Both the position numbers and the translations under genes were made by a program. From the NCBI RefSeq assembly GCF_018688335.1, contig NZ_CP061316.1, positions 434,001 to 498,000 of the forward strand: 64,000 nucleotides of DNA. Reading direction: 5' to 3'. Positions 40,401 to 49,508 of the stretch are shown in pieces (within the stretch, counting starts at the first letter, position 1; every line of letters begins with the position of its first letter). The notes below the pieces were generated by a model. That model had not been told where the DNA came from, did not search any database, and worked only from the letters and a program-made list of their open reading frames with translations. Source of the stretch: Polynucleobacter sp. AP-Jannik-300A-C4 (GTDB taxonomy: Bacteria; Pseudomonadota; Gammaproteobacteria; Burkholderiales; Burkholderiaceae).

Positions 40401-41591
40401 TTGGGTAAAACTTTGAATTTCAATAAGCACACTATAAAAAAGCTCAATTATCCGGCATACTTTTTTCATGCTGTGCATACCTTTATCCTAAGAAATAAAG
40501 GGCGGACTTTTCGTCAAAAAGTATATTCACTCCTCAATCCAACTCCAAGCTCAGGTGAACTTCATCACATTATTGATCATGTGATTGTTATATCCGTCTT
40601 ACTGTCGGTGGTGTCCATTATTTTAGAAACTGTATCTTGGATACATAACCCTTTTCGTTGGGAATTTTATTCAATTGAAATTGTTACCGTCATCATCTTT
40701 TCCCTTGAATACATTGGTCGAGTCTATTCTTGTTGTGAGCTAGAGAAATATCGTCAGCCCTTTATTGGTAGATTGAAGTACATGTTTACAATTGGGGCCT
40801 TGATTGATTTGGTCGCAGTGCTGCCGTTCTATGTAGGACTTGCATTTCATGAAGCTTTTGATTTGCGCTTCTTGCGAGTATTTAGACTATCGCGACTCCT
40901 GAAGTTAACGCGCTATACGGGTACTCTCAATACGATGTACAAGGCAATTTATCGAGAGCGTCGCGTATTGTTCGCAGCAGCTTTCATGATGATTTTGCTG
41001 GTCATATTGACTGCAAGCTTGGGTTATGAGTTTGAGCATGCAGCTCAGCCAGATAAGTTCAACACTATTCCTGATGCGATGTATTGGGCCGTTATTACAT
41101 TGGCAAGCGTAGGTTATGGCGATTTAACTCCAATTACCCCCATGGGCAAAGCAATGACCGTTGTCATCAGCCTCATTGGGATCGGAATTTTTGCTATTCC
41201 TGCCGGTTTGATGGCTTCAGCATTTACCGATCAACTTCGAATTGATCGTGAAGCATTTGAAAATGAGTTTAGAGACGCCATCGCCAAGGGCAGACTATCT
41301 CCGAGTGATCGTCTTGCTCTGGAGGCTGAGGCTGAAAGATTGCACTTGTCTCTAGAGGACGTAGATCGCATTACTGATAAGGTAAAAAGTGAGCTGATTA
41401 ATGCTACTGGCGTACTTCCTGATGATATGGATCCAGAGATTGTGCTAGAAAAATATCGGCAGCAGATTAGTCACCTGAAGGTATTTTCACTGAGCAAGCA
41501 GTTTCAAGATATTGAGATGATGCTGAATGATCCAAATTGCTCAACTGAGCTAGAGCGTCAGATTTGGGTTTTGATAAAAAAATCTAACTAG
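40401..41591 (+). CDS. Voltage-gated-type potassium channel
   Basis: 396-residue channel subunit of the Kv-like superfamily. Six hydrophobic segments are predicted between about 58 and 285. S4 carries spaced arginines (LRFLRVFRLSRLLKLTRY). The pore helix is followed by the selectivity filter ASVGYGDLTP near 237-246. A cytosolic C-terminal domain of about 110 residues follows, including a SHOCT-like region (AKGRLSPSDRLALEAEAERL). The start is uncertain: TTG 40401 is used because no ATG or good ribosome-binding site lies near. The 3' end overlaps the convergent 102-residue gene by 8 bp. Confidence 0.88.
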   Translation: MGKTLNFNKHTIKKLNYPAYFFHAVHTFILRNKGRTFRQKVYSLLNPTPSSGELHHIIDHVIVISVLLSVVSIILETVSWIHNPFRWEFYSIEIVTVIIFSLEYIGRVYSCCELEKYRQPFIGRLKYMFTIGALIDLVAVLPFYVGLAFHEAFDLRFLRVFRLSRLLKLTRYTGTLNTMYKAIYRERRVLFAAAFMMILLVILTASLGYEFEHAAQPDKFNTIPDAMYWAVITLASVGYGDLTPITPMGKAMTVVISLIGIGIFAIPAGLMASAFTDQLRIDREAFENEFRDAIAKGRLSPSDRLALEAEAERLHLSLEDVDRITDKVKSELINATGVLPDDMDPEIVLEKYRQQISHLKVFSLSKQFQDIEMMLNDPNCSTELERQIWVLIKKSN

Positions 41592-41892
41592 ATTGATTGA
41601 CTCGTAAGAATTGATAGATGGCTTCGTCAACCGGACTCGGTAAGTCTGGTTGACCAGATGCTGTCAACTCAAGGCTGATTTTTCCTCTTAGAGTAATCAG
41701 ACCCTTTAGTGTTTCGCGCTTATGAAAATGATCGTGTTCATGATCAATCTCTTGAATCAAAAATTGGTGCAGGTATACATGATTCGAGAGATCAAGCTTT
41801 AGTGCAAACGCCAATCGATCAATTTCTTGGTTCAGTTGATGAACCACAGTTTCAAACTCATTATCAAGATAAGGCTTATCTATTTGGCTCAT
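41584..41892 (-). CDS. Hypothetical small protein
   Basis: 102-residue soluble protein with a His/Asp/Glu-rich centre (QEIDHEHDHFHKRETL). No family recognised. It converges on the K+ channel with an 8-bp overlap and starts at ATG 41892. The gap to the FabI-like gene (about 216 bp) holds a TATAAT-like element but no clear regulatory structure. Confidence 0.5.
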   Translation of the reverse strand: MSQIDKPYLDNEFETVVHQLNQEIDRLAFALKLDLSNHVYLHQFLIQEIDHEHDHFHKRETLKGLITLRGKISLELTASGQPDLPSPVDEAIYQFLRVNQSS

Positions 41893-42108
41893 GTAATTTA
41901 AATAGTTAATTAATGCTTTTAACTAGGATTTTCCTTAAGGCGGTAATGATTGGGGTTTGAGCCTTCATTATATCTAGAGACCCTGGGTGAGCCTCAGATT
42001 TGAGCCTATTTGCCACTTATAATCCAATGACTACGATACGTGTTTGCTTATAGGGTGCTTGAAGATGCGCTTTGGCTTCATGTTATGGTTAGGTATCCGG
42101 ATTAAAGA

Positions 42109-42879
42109 ATGAATCAAATGTTGAATTTAAGTGGAAAAAAAGGCCTCATTCTTGGGGTGGCAAACGATCAAAGTATCGCTTGGGGATGTGCGCTCATGGC
42201 CAAACAGATGGGTGCTGAGCTTATTGTTACCTGTCAAAATGAAAAGGCGCGGAAGTATGTTGAGCCTCTGACCATTGCTGAGAATATTCAGCTTGAAGCG
42301 TGTAACGTGGAGGATCCGGGTGCACTAGAGATTCTGGTGAATAACGCTATTAAAAAGTTGGGCCATTTTGATTTTGTAATTCACTCTATTGCATGGGCAC
42401 CGCTTGAAGATCTTCACGGACGTGTGATTGATAGTTCTAGTATTGGATTTTCCAGAGCAATGGAGGTTTCCTGCCATTCCTTTGCCACGCTTGCAAAGTT
42501 ATGTGCCCCACATATGCCCTCCGGCGGTGCTCTTTTAACAATGAGTTACTTGGGTGCTGATGAAGCGGTACCCCATTATGGTCTGATGGGGCCGGTAAAG
42601 GCGGCGCTAGAATCATTGGTTAGATACATGGCTGTGGAATTGGGGGCGCAAAAAATTCGAGTGCATGCAGTTTCGCCCGGGCCCATAGCAACGCGCGCAG
42701 CTTCGGGTATTGATCATTTTGATGAGCTTATGCGCACCGCATCTCAGAAATCTCCACTGGGAAGGCCAGTTCGACTTGAGGAGATTGCCAGCTTATCTAC
42801 ATTTTTATGTTCTGATGGAGCTTCAGGCATGACTGGCCAAACTATCTACGTAGATGGTGGTTGCCATGCCGTCGCTTAA
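42109..42879 (+). CDS. fabI: FabI-like enoyl-ACP reductase
   Basis: NADH-dependent enoyl-acyl reductase of the short-chain dehydrogenase superfamily (256 residues). The FabI-type nucleotide-binding motif GVANDQSIAWG and the active-site pattern SYLGADEAVPHYGLMGPVKA (Tyr-x6-Lys spacing as in FabI) are present. The C-terminus ends in GGCHAVA. Because it forms an operon with a MaoC-Pta fusion and an acetate kinase, it may be a specialised paralogue in acyl-CoA or PHA metabolism rather than the housekeeping fatty-acid enzyme. A second in-frame ATG lies three codons in (42118). Confidence 0.88.
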   Translation: MNQMLNLSGKKGLILGVANDQSIAWGCALMAKQMGAELIVTCQNEKARKYVEPLTIAENIQLEACNVEDPGALEILVNNAIKKLGHFDFVIHSIAWAPLEDLHGRVIDSSSIGFSRAMEVSCHSFATLAKLCAPHMPSGGALLTMSYLGADEAVPHYGLMGPVKAALESLVRYMAVELGAQKIRVHAVSPGPIATRAASGIDHFDELMRTASQKSPLGRPVRLEEIASLSTFLCSDGASGMTGQTIYVDGGCHAVA

Positions 42880-42889
42880 AGGAAATGCA

Positions 42890-44299
42890 ATGAATTCCAA
42901 GACAGAAGAGAATGTGCTGATTGAGAACATTACCTATGACGAGCTTAGCATTGGCCAAAGTGCACGCTTATTACGCACTTTAACGCTTGAGGATATTCAG
43001 GCATTTGCTGCCGTCTCAGGGGATACGAACCCAGCGCATCTCGATAATGAGTATGCTAACGACACGATGTTTCATGGCGTTATTGCACATGGTATGTGGG
43101 GTGGGGCGTTAATATCTGCTTTACTGGGAACCAAGTTTCCCGGTCCTGGAACCATTTACCTGGAGCAGGACCTACATTTTTCACGACCAGTTCGCATTGG
43201 TGATACCTTGGTTGTGGTTGCTACCGTGAGCTCTAAAGATGACTTGAAAAAACGTGTTGAGCTCGATTGTGTGGTCCACAACCAAAATGGCGAAAAAGTT
43301 TTGTATGGCACGGCTCGCATTATTGCTCCGACACAAAAAATATCTCGCCCTAGATTAAGCGCTCCACAGATTCAGATTTTTGATCCCGAAGCTAGGTTTC
43401 ATGCGCTACTAGAAAGAGCCTATCACCTTGAGCCAGTATTTTGTGCCGTTGTTCACCCATGCGACACAGAGTCCCTGATGGGCGCTGTTGATTCAGCGGC
43501 TGCGGGACTTATTAAACCTATTTTGATCGGTCCGGCCAAGAAAATTCAAGCGATCGCGCATGCCTCATCGATTGATATAACGCCATACGAGCTCATCGAT
43601 GTTCCTCATAGTCATGCAGCGGCACAGAAGGCGGCAGAGATGGCTGTGGATCGTAAGGTGGAAATGATGATGAAGGGTAGCCTGCATACGGATGAGTTAT
43701 TGCATGCCATATTGGCCTGCCCTCAGCTCAGAACAGGCAGAAGAATGTCGCACGTATTTCGTTTTGACATTCCCATGTATAGCAAACCATTATTAGTGAC
43801 TGATGCTGCACTCAATATTCATCCGACACTGATGGAAAAAGTCGACATTATTCAAAATGCAATCGACTTTAGCGTCATCATGGGTGTGCCAAATCCGAAA
43901 GTGGCTATCTTGTCTGCGGTGGAGACGGTGAATCCTGACATTCCCTCTACGATTGAGGCTGCAGCACTTTGCAAGATGGCTCAACGTGGACAAATTAAGG
44001 GGGGTATCTTGGATGGCCCACTGGCATTTGATAATGCAATCTCATTGCATGCAGCCCAAATCAAAGGAATCGATTCTCCTGTAGCGGGTGATGCAGATAT
44101 TTTGAATGTCCCTGACTTGGAGTCTGGAAACATGTTGGCGAAACAGTTAGAGTATTTTGCTGGGGCTAGTGGTGCCGGTTTAGTTTTAGGTGCTCGAATT
44201 CCGGTGGCATTAACAAGTCGAGCTGATGGCCCTCGGACTAGGGTGGCATCTGCTTTACTGGGTTTATTGGTGGCTCATGCGCATCGCCAAATCGACTAA
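42890..44299 (+). CDS. Bifunctional enoyl-CoA hydratase (MaoC)/phosphate acyltransferase
   Basis: Fusion of an N-terminal MaoC-like hot-dog hydratase domain (about 10-155, FAAVSGDTNPAHLDNEYA with the catalytic Asp/His pair) and a C-terminal phosphate acetyl/butyryltransferase domain (about 170-465). Start: ATG 42890 behind AAAGGA; an in-frame GTG at 42854 overlaps the reductase gene and is not preferred. The 469 residues match known bifunctional MaoC-Pta enzymes of Burkholderiales. With the downstream kinase it can turn acyl-CoA into acyl phosphate and then acid plus ATP. The hydratase and FabI-like domains suggest handling of short-chain acyl-CoAs. Confidence 0.92.
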   Translation: MNSKTEENVLIENITYDELSIGQSARLLRTLTLEDIQAFAAVSGDTNPAHLDNEYANDTMFHGVIAHGMWGGALISALLGTKFPGPGTIYLEQDLHFSRPVRIGDTLVVVATVSSKDDLKKRVELDCVVHNQNGEKVLYGTARIIAPTQKISRPRLSAPQIQIFDPEARFHALLERAYHLEPVFCAVVHPCDTESLMGAVDSAAAGLIKPILIGPAKKIQAIAHASSIDITPYELIDVPHSHAAAQKAAEMAVDRKVEMMMKGSLHTDELLHAILACPQLRTGRRMSHVFRFDIPMYSKPLLVTDAALNIHPTLMEKVDIIQNAIDFSVIMGVPNPKVAILSAVETVNPDIPSTIEAAALCKMAQRGQIKGGILDGPLAFDNAISLHAAQIKGIDSPVAGDADILNVPDLESGNMLAKQLEYFAGASGAGLVLGARIPVALTSRADGPRTRVASALLGLLVAHAHRQID

Positions 44300-44327
44300 T
44301 TTTTTCTAAGTACGATAAAGCACTGAG

Positions 44328-45521
44328 ATGGCAATTCTTTCTGTAAATGCAGGTTCATCAACCTTAAAGTTTGCTATTTATCCGGTTGAAAAGGGCGTTG
44401 TTAAGTCCTCGATTTTAGTGGGTAATTTTGAGGGCTTGGAGCCGAATGGTTCACCAGTTCTACATTATGGTTTTGGCGGTGAAGCTACATCATTGCCATT
44501 GTCGAGCACACCAGAAGATCCATTTACATCTGCATTGGAGAAGTTAAAGAAACTCATTATTTCTTTGCCTAATATTCCAAAGATCGATGCTATTGCGCAT
44601 CGTATCGTGCATGGTGGTTTGTTATATACCCACAGCATCATTGCTACTGATGCAATTCTCAATGATTTATGCCAGTTGAATTCCCTCGCACCTCTGCATC
44701 AGCCCCATAACCTAGAGGGAGTGAGTGCATTTGCAAGAGCATTTCCGGATATTCCGCAAGTGCTGTGTTTTGATACTGCATACCATCAGACGATTTCTGA
44801 GACAGCATCTGCCTTTGCATTGCCAACGGAAATTACCGCCTTAGGCGTGAAGAGGTATGGCTTTCATGGCCTCTCATACCAATACATCATGGGTTCCTTG
44901 TTAGATTATTCCAGTAGGGCAAGGGGGAGAGTATTGATGGCTCACCTCGGTAATGGTGCAAGTTTGTGTGCAGCTAAGACTGGTAAAAGCATAGCAACTA
45001 CCATGGGATTTTCTGCCTTGGATGGTTTGATGATGGGAACAAGGGCTGGCTCATTAGACGCCGGTGTGATTTTATATCTCTTGGAGAAGGGGTACTCTCA
45101 TAATCAACTAGAGCAGTTGCTTTATAAGAAAAGCGGCTTACTTGGCGTGTCTGGTATCTCTGCTGATATGCGTAAGTTGAGATCCAGTCCAGAGCCATTG
45201 GCGAAAGCTGCGATTGAATTATTCACCTATAGAGTAGTTCGTGAAGCTGGTGCAATGATTGCTTGTCTAGGTGGTTTGGATGTTATCGGTTTTAGCGGTG
45301 GCATAGGGGAGCATGATTCACAGCTTCGCCAAGACGTAATTGATAAACTATCCTGGTTAGGGATCAAGCTAGATCATGCGCTTAACCAGAATGCGGTTAA
45401 GGATCAGATTTCTAGAATCAGCGCAGATGACAGCTTAGTTGAGGTTTGGGTTGTGCCAACCGACGAAGGCATGGTTGCTGCCCGTGACGCGCAAACGCTA
45501 CTTGAATTAGAGGTAAGTTAG
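44328..45521 (+). CDS. ackA: Acetate/short-chain acid kinase AckA
   Basis: ASKHA-family kinase converting acyl phosphate and ADP to acid and ATP (397 residues, normal length). The phosphate-binding start VNAGSSTLKFAIY, RYGFHGLSYQY, HLGNGASLCA and the C-terminal GFSGGIGEHDSQ motif are intact. It follows the MaoC-Pta fusion by 28 bp in the same operon. Substrate could be acetate, propionate or butyrate; the sequence alone does not decide. Confidence 0.95.
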   Translation: MAILSVNAGSSTLKFAIYPVEKGVVKSSILVGNFEGLEPNGSPVLHYGFGGEATSLPLSSTPEDPFTSALEKLKKLIISLPNIPKIDAIAHRIVHGGLLYTHSIIATDAILNDLCQLNSLAPLHQPHNLEGVSAFARAFPDIPQVLCFDTAYHQTISETASAFALPTEITALGVKRYGFHGLSYQYIMGSLLDYSSRARGRVLMAHLGNGASLCAAKTGKSIATTMGFSALDGLMMGTRAGSLDAGVILYLLEKGYSHNQLEQLLYKKSGLLGVSGISADMRKLRSSPEPLAKAAIELFTYRVVREAGAMIACLGGLDVIGFSGGIGEHDSQLRQDVIDKLSWLGIKLDHALNQNAVKDQISRISADDSLVEVWVVPTDEGMVAARDAQTLLELEVS

Positions 45522-45550
45522 CGGAAAGTATGACGCATTGGTGTAGAGCT

Positions 45551-45931
45551 TTAGTTAGGTTGCTTTGGGTATGCGGTAGATTTTGCAACATCGTCAGCAG
45601 TCCAGGTTTTGCTGAGATCTCCAGTTGGCCCAAGAAAAACAAATGCCAAGCAAATTCCAATGACCAGTGCGGCTAATCCAAGGATTTTGAGAACCTTATA
45701 GTCCCGTTCTTCCTTGATAACGAACTTAGGCGCAGGGTGACGCACTTCAAATACCTCAGGAAATGCGTCTTGAATAAGGTCTTTTGCAGATTTAATATGG
45801 CGATAACGTTCGTCTTCAGAGGCCCCAGCTTCGATTACTTTAGCCGCTTTAAGGTAAAGTTCGCTAGCATTCCCCAAAATTTTGGCCCTGTGAATGCATT
45901 CTGTATAACGTTCTTTTTCAATTGGGGTCAT
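45551..45931 (-). CDS. Small single-span membrane protein, unknown
   Basis: 126 residues. A helical N-terminal part (about 1-55, AKILGNASELYLKAAKVIEA) precedes one span near 80-102 (LGLAALVIGICLAFVFLGP) and a short tail. No family recognised. It converges on ackA with a 29-bp gap and is divergent from the GST gene at 46022. Confidence 0.6.
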   Translation of the reverse strand: MTPIEKERYTECIHRAKILGNASELYLKAAKVIEAGASEDERYRHIKSAKDLIQDAFPEVFEVRHPAPKFVIKEERDYKVLKILGLAALVIGICLAFVFLGPTGDLSKTWTADDVAKSTAYPKQPN

Positions 45932-46021
45932 AGTTTTATCCGATACTTATCAACTTAAATCCATTTTACTTTTTCTTGAATTAAAAGTCATCATTAACTG
46001 CTTGGACTAATACTTTAGAAA

Positions 46022-46630
46022 ATGACTATCGTCCTGTATTCCTATCGAAGATGTCCCTATGCAATGAGGGCTCGTATGGCGTTGAAGTATGCGGGCGTTG
46101 AATACGAACATAGAGAAATTAGCCTAAGAAATAAACCTCGGTCTTTATTGCTCTTATCGCCCAAAGGAACTGTTCCGGTCTTGTGTATCGACGGACGAGT
46201 ACTTGAGCAGAGTCTAGACATCATTCATTGGGCGCTTGCACAATCAGACCCAGATGGCTGGCTTCGATTTGATAAATCCATTGCCCAGGAGTGGGTTGAG
46301 AAAAATGATGGTCCGTTTAAGACTTTATTGGATCAATATAAATACCCTAATCGATATCCTGAATTGAAGCAGACAGAGGTGCTTAAGCAATTACAAGAAA
46401 TGATGCTTAAACCTATGGAGACTGCCTTAGCAAGGGAAGCCTATTTAATGGGCGATCATATCAGTTGGGTTGATATTGCCATTTTTCCATTTGTCAGGCA
46501 GTTTTCTATGGTCGATACGAAGGTTTTTGAAAGCCTACCCGTCCCGCACCTGAAGCAATGGCTCCTCCACTTGCTTGAAAACCCTCTTTTTAATGCAGTG
46601 ATGGATAAGCATCCAACTTGGGTGGAATGA
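46022..46630 (+). CDS. Glutathione S-transferase-like/glutaredoxin-2-type protein
   Basis: 202 residues with a thioredoxin-fold N-terminal domain containing the CPYA motif at 11-14 (YSYRRCPYAMRARMA), the cis-Pro in GTVPVL and the Glu/Ser-like ILEQSLDI glutathione-binding segment. A helical GST C-terminal domain follows. CPYA enzymes of this type include GrxB-like and other atypical GSTs, so the exact reaction is open. A strong bidirectional terminator separates it from rubrerythrin. Confidence 0.85.
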   Translation: MTIVLYSYRRCPYAMRARMALKYAGVEYEHREISLRNKPRSLLLLSPKGTVPVLCIDGRVLEQSLDIIHWALAQSDPDGWLRFDKSIAQEWVEKNDGPFKTLLDQYKYPNRYPELKQTEVLKQLQEMMLKPMETALAREAYLMGDHISWVDIAIFPFVRQFSMVDTKVFESLPVPHLKQWLLHLLENPLFNAVMDKHPTWVE

Positions 46631-46640
46631 TTTAATAAAA

Positions 46641-46668
46641 AAACCCCCGAACTTTCATTCGGGGGTTT
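46641..46668. terminator. Bidirectional intrinsic terminator
   Basis: AAACCCCCGAA and TTCGGGGGTTT form an 11-bp perfect stem around CTTTCA, with A-rich and T-rich flanks. It lies between the convergent GST and rubrerythrin genes and can terminate both. Confidence 0.9.
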
Positions 46669-46687
46669 CAAATAAATGACTGCGCTA

Positions 46688-47125
46688 TTAAGCGTTTGCC
46701 AAATGAGCTTCTAAAGTCTTAGTAAATTTGTTAGCGTGGCTACGCTCGGCCTTCGCCAATGTTTCAAACCAGTCAGCGATTTCGTCAAAGCCTTCATCGC
46801 GTGCTGTTTTAGCCATACCTGGGTACATATCTGTGTACTCATGTGTTTCACCAGCAATAGCTGCTTGCAAAGCTTCTGCAACTGTCTTAGCTGGCATACC
46901 AGTACCTGGCTCGCCTGCGCCGCCTTCGATTAGGTATTCCATGTGACCATGGGCATGACCTGTTTCGCCTTCAGCTGTTGAGCGGAAAACTGCTGCAACA
47001 TCGTTTGCACCAGCGATATCAGCTTGGTTCGCGAAATACAAATAACGACGATTTGCTTGTGATTCACCAGCAAACGCTTCCTTCAAAGACTCTTCAGTCT
47101 TTGTACCTTTTACGGATTTAGCCAT
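46688..47125 (-). CDS. Rubrerythrin-family di-iron protein (no rubredoxin domain)
   Basis: 145-residue ferritin-like four-helix protein. Iron ligands fit the family: E21 (AGESQANRR), E54 and H57 ([14 protein letters not shown]), E93/E96 ([11 protein letters not shown]) and E127/H130 (AERSHANKF). The C-terminal rubredoxin domain of classical rubrerythrin is absent, so another electron donor is needed. Its neighbours on the other strand are an Fe-S CCG-domain protein, a DUF3501 protein and OxyR, which suggests a peroxide-reduction module. The start at 47125 has a GGAG-like site. Confidence 0.93.
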   Translation of the reverse strand: MAKSVKGTKTEESLKEAFAGESQANRRYLYFANQADIAGANDVAAVFRSTAEGETGHAHGHMEYLIEGGAGEPGTGMPAKTVAEALQAAIAGETHEYTDMYPGMAKTARDEGFDEIADWFETLAKAERSHANKFTKTLEAHLANA

Positions 47126-47547
47126 GATTGACTCCTAAAAACAGTTAGTTGAAATTGGGTGATTTGCTAAATTACTAGCTCAATAAAGTTCACCTGGGAG
47201 TGATTATGACCAAATCTACGGATTTGAATAATCATATTTTTGTATTGACTTGATAGCTAAAAACAACTGATAAGCAAATATCAATTAATAAAATATAACG
47301 ATAGATTAGCGCTTTGGGGCGTGCTGCGCGAGTTCTACAGGCCAAGAAAGGGGTAAATATTTGGTTAAGTTAGTTATTACTATCGTTTTTTTTACTATAA
47401 AAAGATTGTATTGCTAACTTTTCTATCTATTTAGTTAATTACTATGAATATTGTTAATTAATACAATTTTACTATCGGTTGGTCCCGCCCTAAACTGTGG
47501 ATCATTCGATTTGCACGCTACAACTGTAGAAACACAAGAGGACAGAT
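47126..47547. promoter_or_regulatory. Divergent regulatory region with TTACTAT repeats
   Basis: A 422-bp AT-rich gap between the rubrerythrin gene and the Fe-S protein gene, without a credible coding region. Four exact copies of TTACTAT occur at 47377, 47392, 47439 and 47469; two extend to TTACTATCG. CGATAG (47299-47304) is a reverse half-site. The spacings (15, 47, 30 bp) do not match the OxyR pattern of ATAG-N7-CTAT pairs. A regulator binding region is likely but unidentified. Confidence 0.4.
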
Positions 47548-48885
47548 ATGACAACTCGCGAAGGTAGTTTAGAGGCCCCAACCAGACATCCTTTGGATTG
47601 GCAAAATCCAAAGTTTTACGACAAGGCTGATTTAGAAGCCGAGATGGAGCGCGTTTTTGATCTTTGCCATGGTTGCCGTCGTTGCGTCAGTCTCTGTGGA
47701 TCGTTTCCAACTCTTTTTGATTTAGTTGATGCCACTGAAGATCTGGAGATGGAGCAGGTCGATAAGGCGGATTACCAAAAGGTAGTTGATCAATGCTACC
47801 TCTGCGATGTGTGCTACATGACTAAGTGTCCTTATGTCCCACCACATCCTTGGAATATTGACTTCCCTCATCTCATGCTGCGTGCTAAGGCTGTTAACTT
47901 TAAAGATGACAAGGCTACTTTCCGCGACAAACTTTTATCCTCTACAGATAAGCTCGGACACTTTGCTGGCATTCCGATCGTGACTCAAGCTGTCAATGCA
48001 GTGAACAGTACCGGCCTTGCGCGCTTGGTGATGGAGGGTGCCTTAGGAGTAGATAAGAATGCTTGGATCCCTGAATACGCGCCGAAGACATTCCCGCAAC
48101 TAGCCCAAAAATCTGAAGATCTGCCTGTCGTAGATGGTGCCAAGACGCCTGGAAAAGTTGCTATTTATGCCACTTGCTATATCAATTACAACGAGCCAGG
48201 TATTGGGCAAGATCTGATTAAGATTCTGAAACACAATGCTATTCCTTATGAGTTGGTAGATAAGGAAGCCTGTTGTGGCATGCCAAAGCTGGAGTTAGGT
48301 GATTTGGAATCTGTTGCTGAAAACAAGGAAAAAAATATTCCAAAGTTGGCAAAGCTGGCGCGCGAAGGTTATGCCATCTTGACCCCAATCCCATCCTGCA
48401 CTTTGATGTTCAAACAGGAATTGCCACTCATGTTCCCAGATTGTGCTGATACGCAATTGGTGAAAGATGCTATGTGGGATCCGTTTGAGTACTTCATGGC
48501 TCGTAATTCCGATGGACTCTTAAAGAAAGACTTCAGTAAAGAGTTAGGCCATGTCAGCTATCACATGGCTTGTCACTCACGCGTACAAAACGTGGGTCAA
48601 AAAACTGCAGAAACTCTTAAGTTAGTTCCTGGAACTGAGGTCAATGTGGTTGAGCGTTGCTCAGGACACTCGGGTACTTGGGGTGTAAAGAAAGAGTTTC
48701 ATGAAACAGCTATGAAGATTGGTAAGCCTGTGTTTAGAAGAATGGCTGAAGAAGAGCCTAACTACATTAGCTCTGACTGCCAACTTGCTGGTCATCATAT
48801 TGAGCAGGGCATGGAGGAGTTGGGATTGCCTAAATCAGAAATGGCTCACCCTTTAACCCTGCTTGCTAAGGCATACGGTCTTTAA
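47548..48885 (+). CDS. Fe-S oxidoreductase with two 4Fe-4S and two CCG domains (GlpC/HdrD-like)
   Basis: 445 residues. Two cysteine clusters bind 4Fe-4S centres (CHGCRRCVSLC near 40-50 and CYLCDVCYMTKCP near 85-97). Two cysteine-rich CCG domains follow, with EACCGMPKLE and a C-terminal copy (CHSRVQNVG...SDCQLAGHH). This is the GlpC or heterodisulfide-reductase subunit D architecture. It is the first gene of an operon with a DUF3501 protein, divergent from rubrerythrin. The combination is recurrent in proteobacteria, and the protein is a reasonable electron donor for the rubrerythrin that lacks its rubredoxin domain; this is inference. Confidence 0.9.
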   Translation: MTTREGSLEAPTRHPLDWQNPKFYDKADLEAEMERVFDLCHGCRRCVSLCGSFPTLFDLVDATEDLEMEQVDKADYQKVVDQCYLCDVCYMTKCPYVPPHPWNIDFPHLMLRAKAVNFKDDKATFRDKLLSSTDKLGHFAGIPIVTQAVNAVNSTGLARLVMEGALGVDKNAWIPEYAPKTFPQLAQKSEDLPVVDGAKTPGKVAIYATCYINYNEPGIGQDLIKILKHNAIPYELVDKEACCGMPKLELGDLESVAENKEKNIPKLAKLAREGYAILTPIPSCTLMFKQELPLMFPDCADTQLVKDAMWDPFEYFMARNSDGLLKKDFSKELGHVSYHMACHSRVQNVGQKTAETLKLVPGTEVNVVERCSGHSGTWGVKKEFHETAMKIGKPVFRRMAEEEPNYISSDCQLAGHHIEQGMEELGLPKSEMAHPLTLLAKAYGL

Positions 48886-48908
48886 TTTATTAATAGGAAC
48901 ACAGCAGC

Positions 48909-49493
48909 ATGAGAACAATTACTCGCGATAGTTTATTGAGCCTTGAGGCTTATCACAAAGAGCGTCCTGCTTTTCGTGAAAAGGCGATTAAAGAGCGCCG
49001 TCTAAGAACCGTTCATCTTGGAGATCACGTCACACTGATTTTCGAAAATGAATTTTTAATGCGCTATCAAATTCAAGAGATGCTGCGCGTAGAAAAAACA
49101 TTTGAGGAGGATGGCATTGAAGATGAGTTGAATGCCTATAACCCTCTAGTGCCAGGTGGATCAGATTTCAAAGCCACTATGATGATTGAATACCCTAATG
49201 AGGCGGATCGTAAAGTTGCACTTGCGAAGTTGGTGGGTATTGAGCATCAAATGTTTATCGAAGTTGAAGGTCAGCCACGTGTTTATGCAATTGCTGACGA
49301 AGACTTAGAGCGCTCAACCGCTAATAAAACCTCTGCAGTGCACTTTATGCGCTTTGATCTTACAAACGATATGAAGATGGCCTTAAAAGCGGGTGCTCAG
49401 ATGATGGTAGGTTGTGACCATAAGGGTTACCCAATGCATGTTCAGACGCTCCCTCCAGAAACTTTAGCCTCACTCGTTTCTGATTTGAGTTAA
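48909..49493 (+). CDS. DUF3501 family protein
   Basis: 194-residue soluble protein that I assign to DUF3501 by its start (TRDSLLSLEAYHKERPAFRE), the RRLRTVHLGDHVTLIFEN segment and its invariable neighbour, a two-cluster Fe-S CCG protein. Function unknown. The gap to the upstream gene is 23 bp with a GGAAC element, so they form an operon. It converges on oxyR. Confidence 0.88.
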   Translation: MRTITRDSLLSLEAYHKERPAFREKAIKERRLRTVHLGDHVTLIFENEFLMRYQIQEMLRVEKTFEEDGIEDELNAYNPLVPGGSDFKATMMIEYPNEADRKVALAKLVGIEHQMFIEVEGQPRVYAIADEDLERSTANKTSAVHFMRFDLTNDMKMALKAGAQMMVGCDHKGYPMHVQTLPPETLASLVSDLS

Positions 49494-49508
49494 ACCAAGG
49501 AGCGGGTC

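Noticed and set aside
47251..47475. OxyR binding site formed by ATAG/CTAT tetramers
   Set aside because: Tetramers are plentiful in this AT-rich gap but none has the ATAG-N7-CTAT spacing repeated at the required period.
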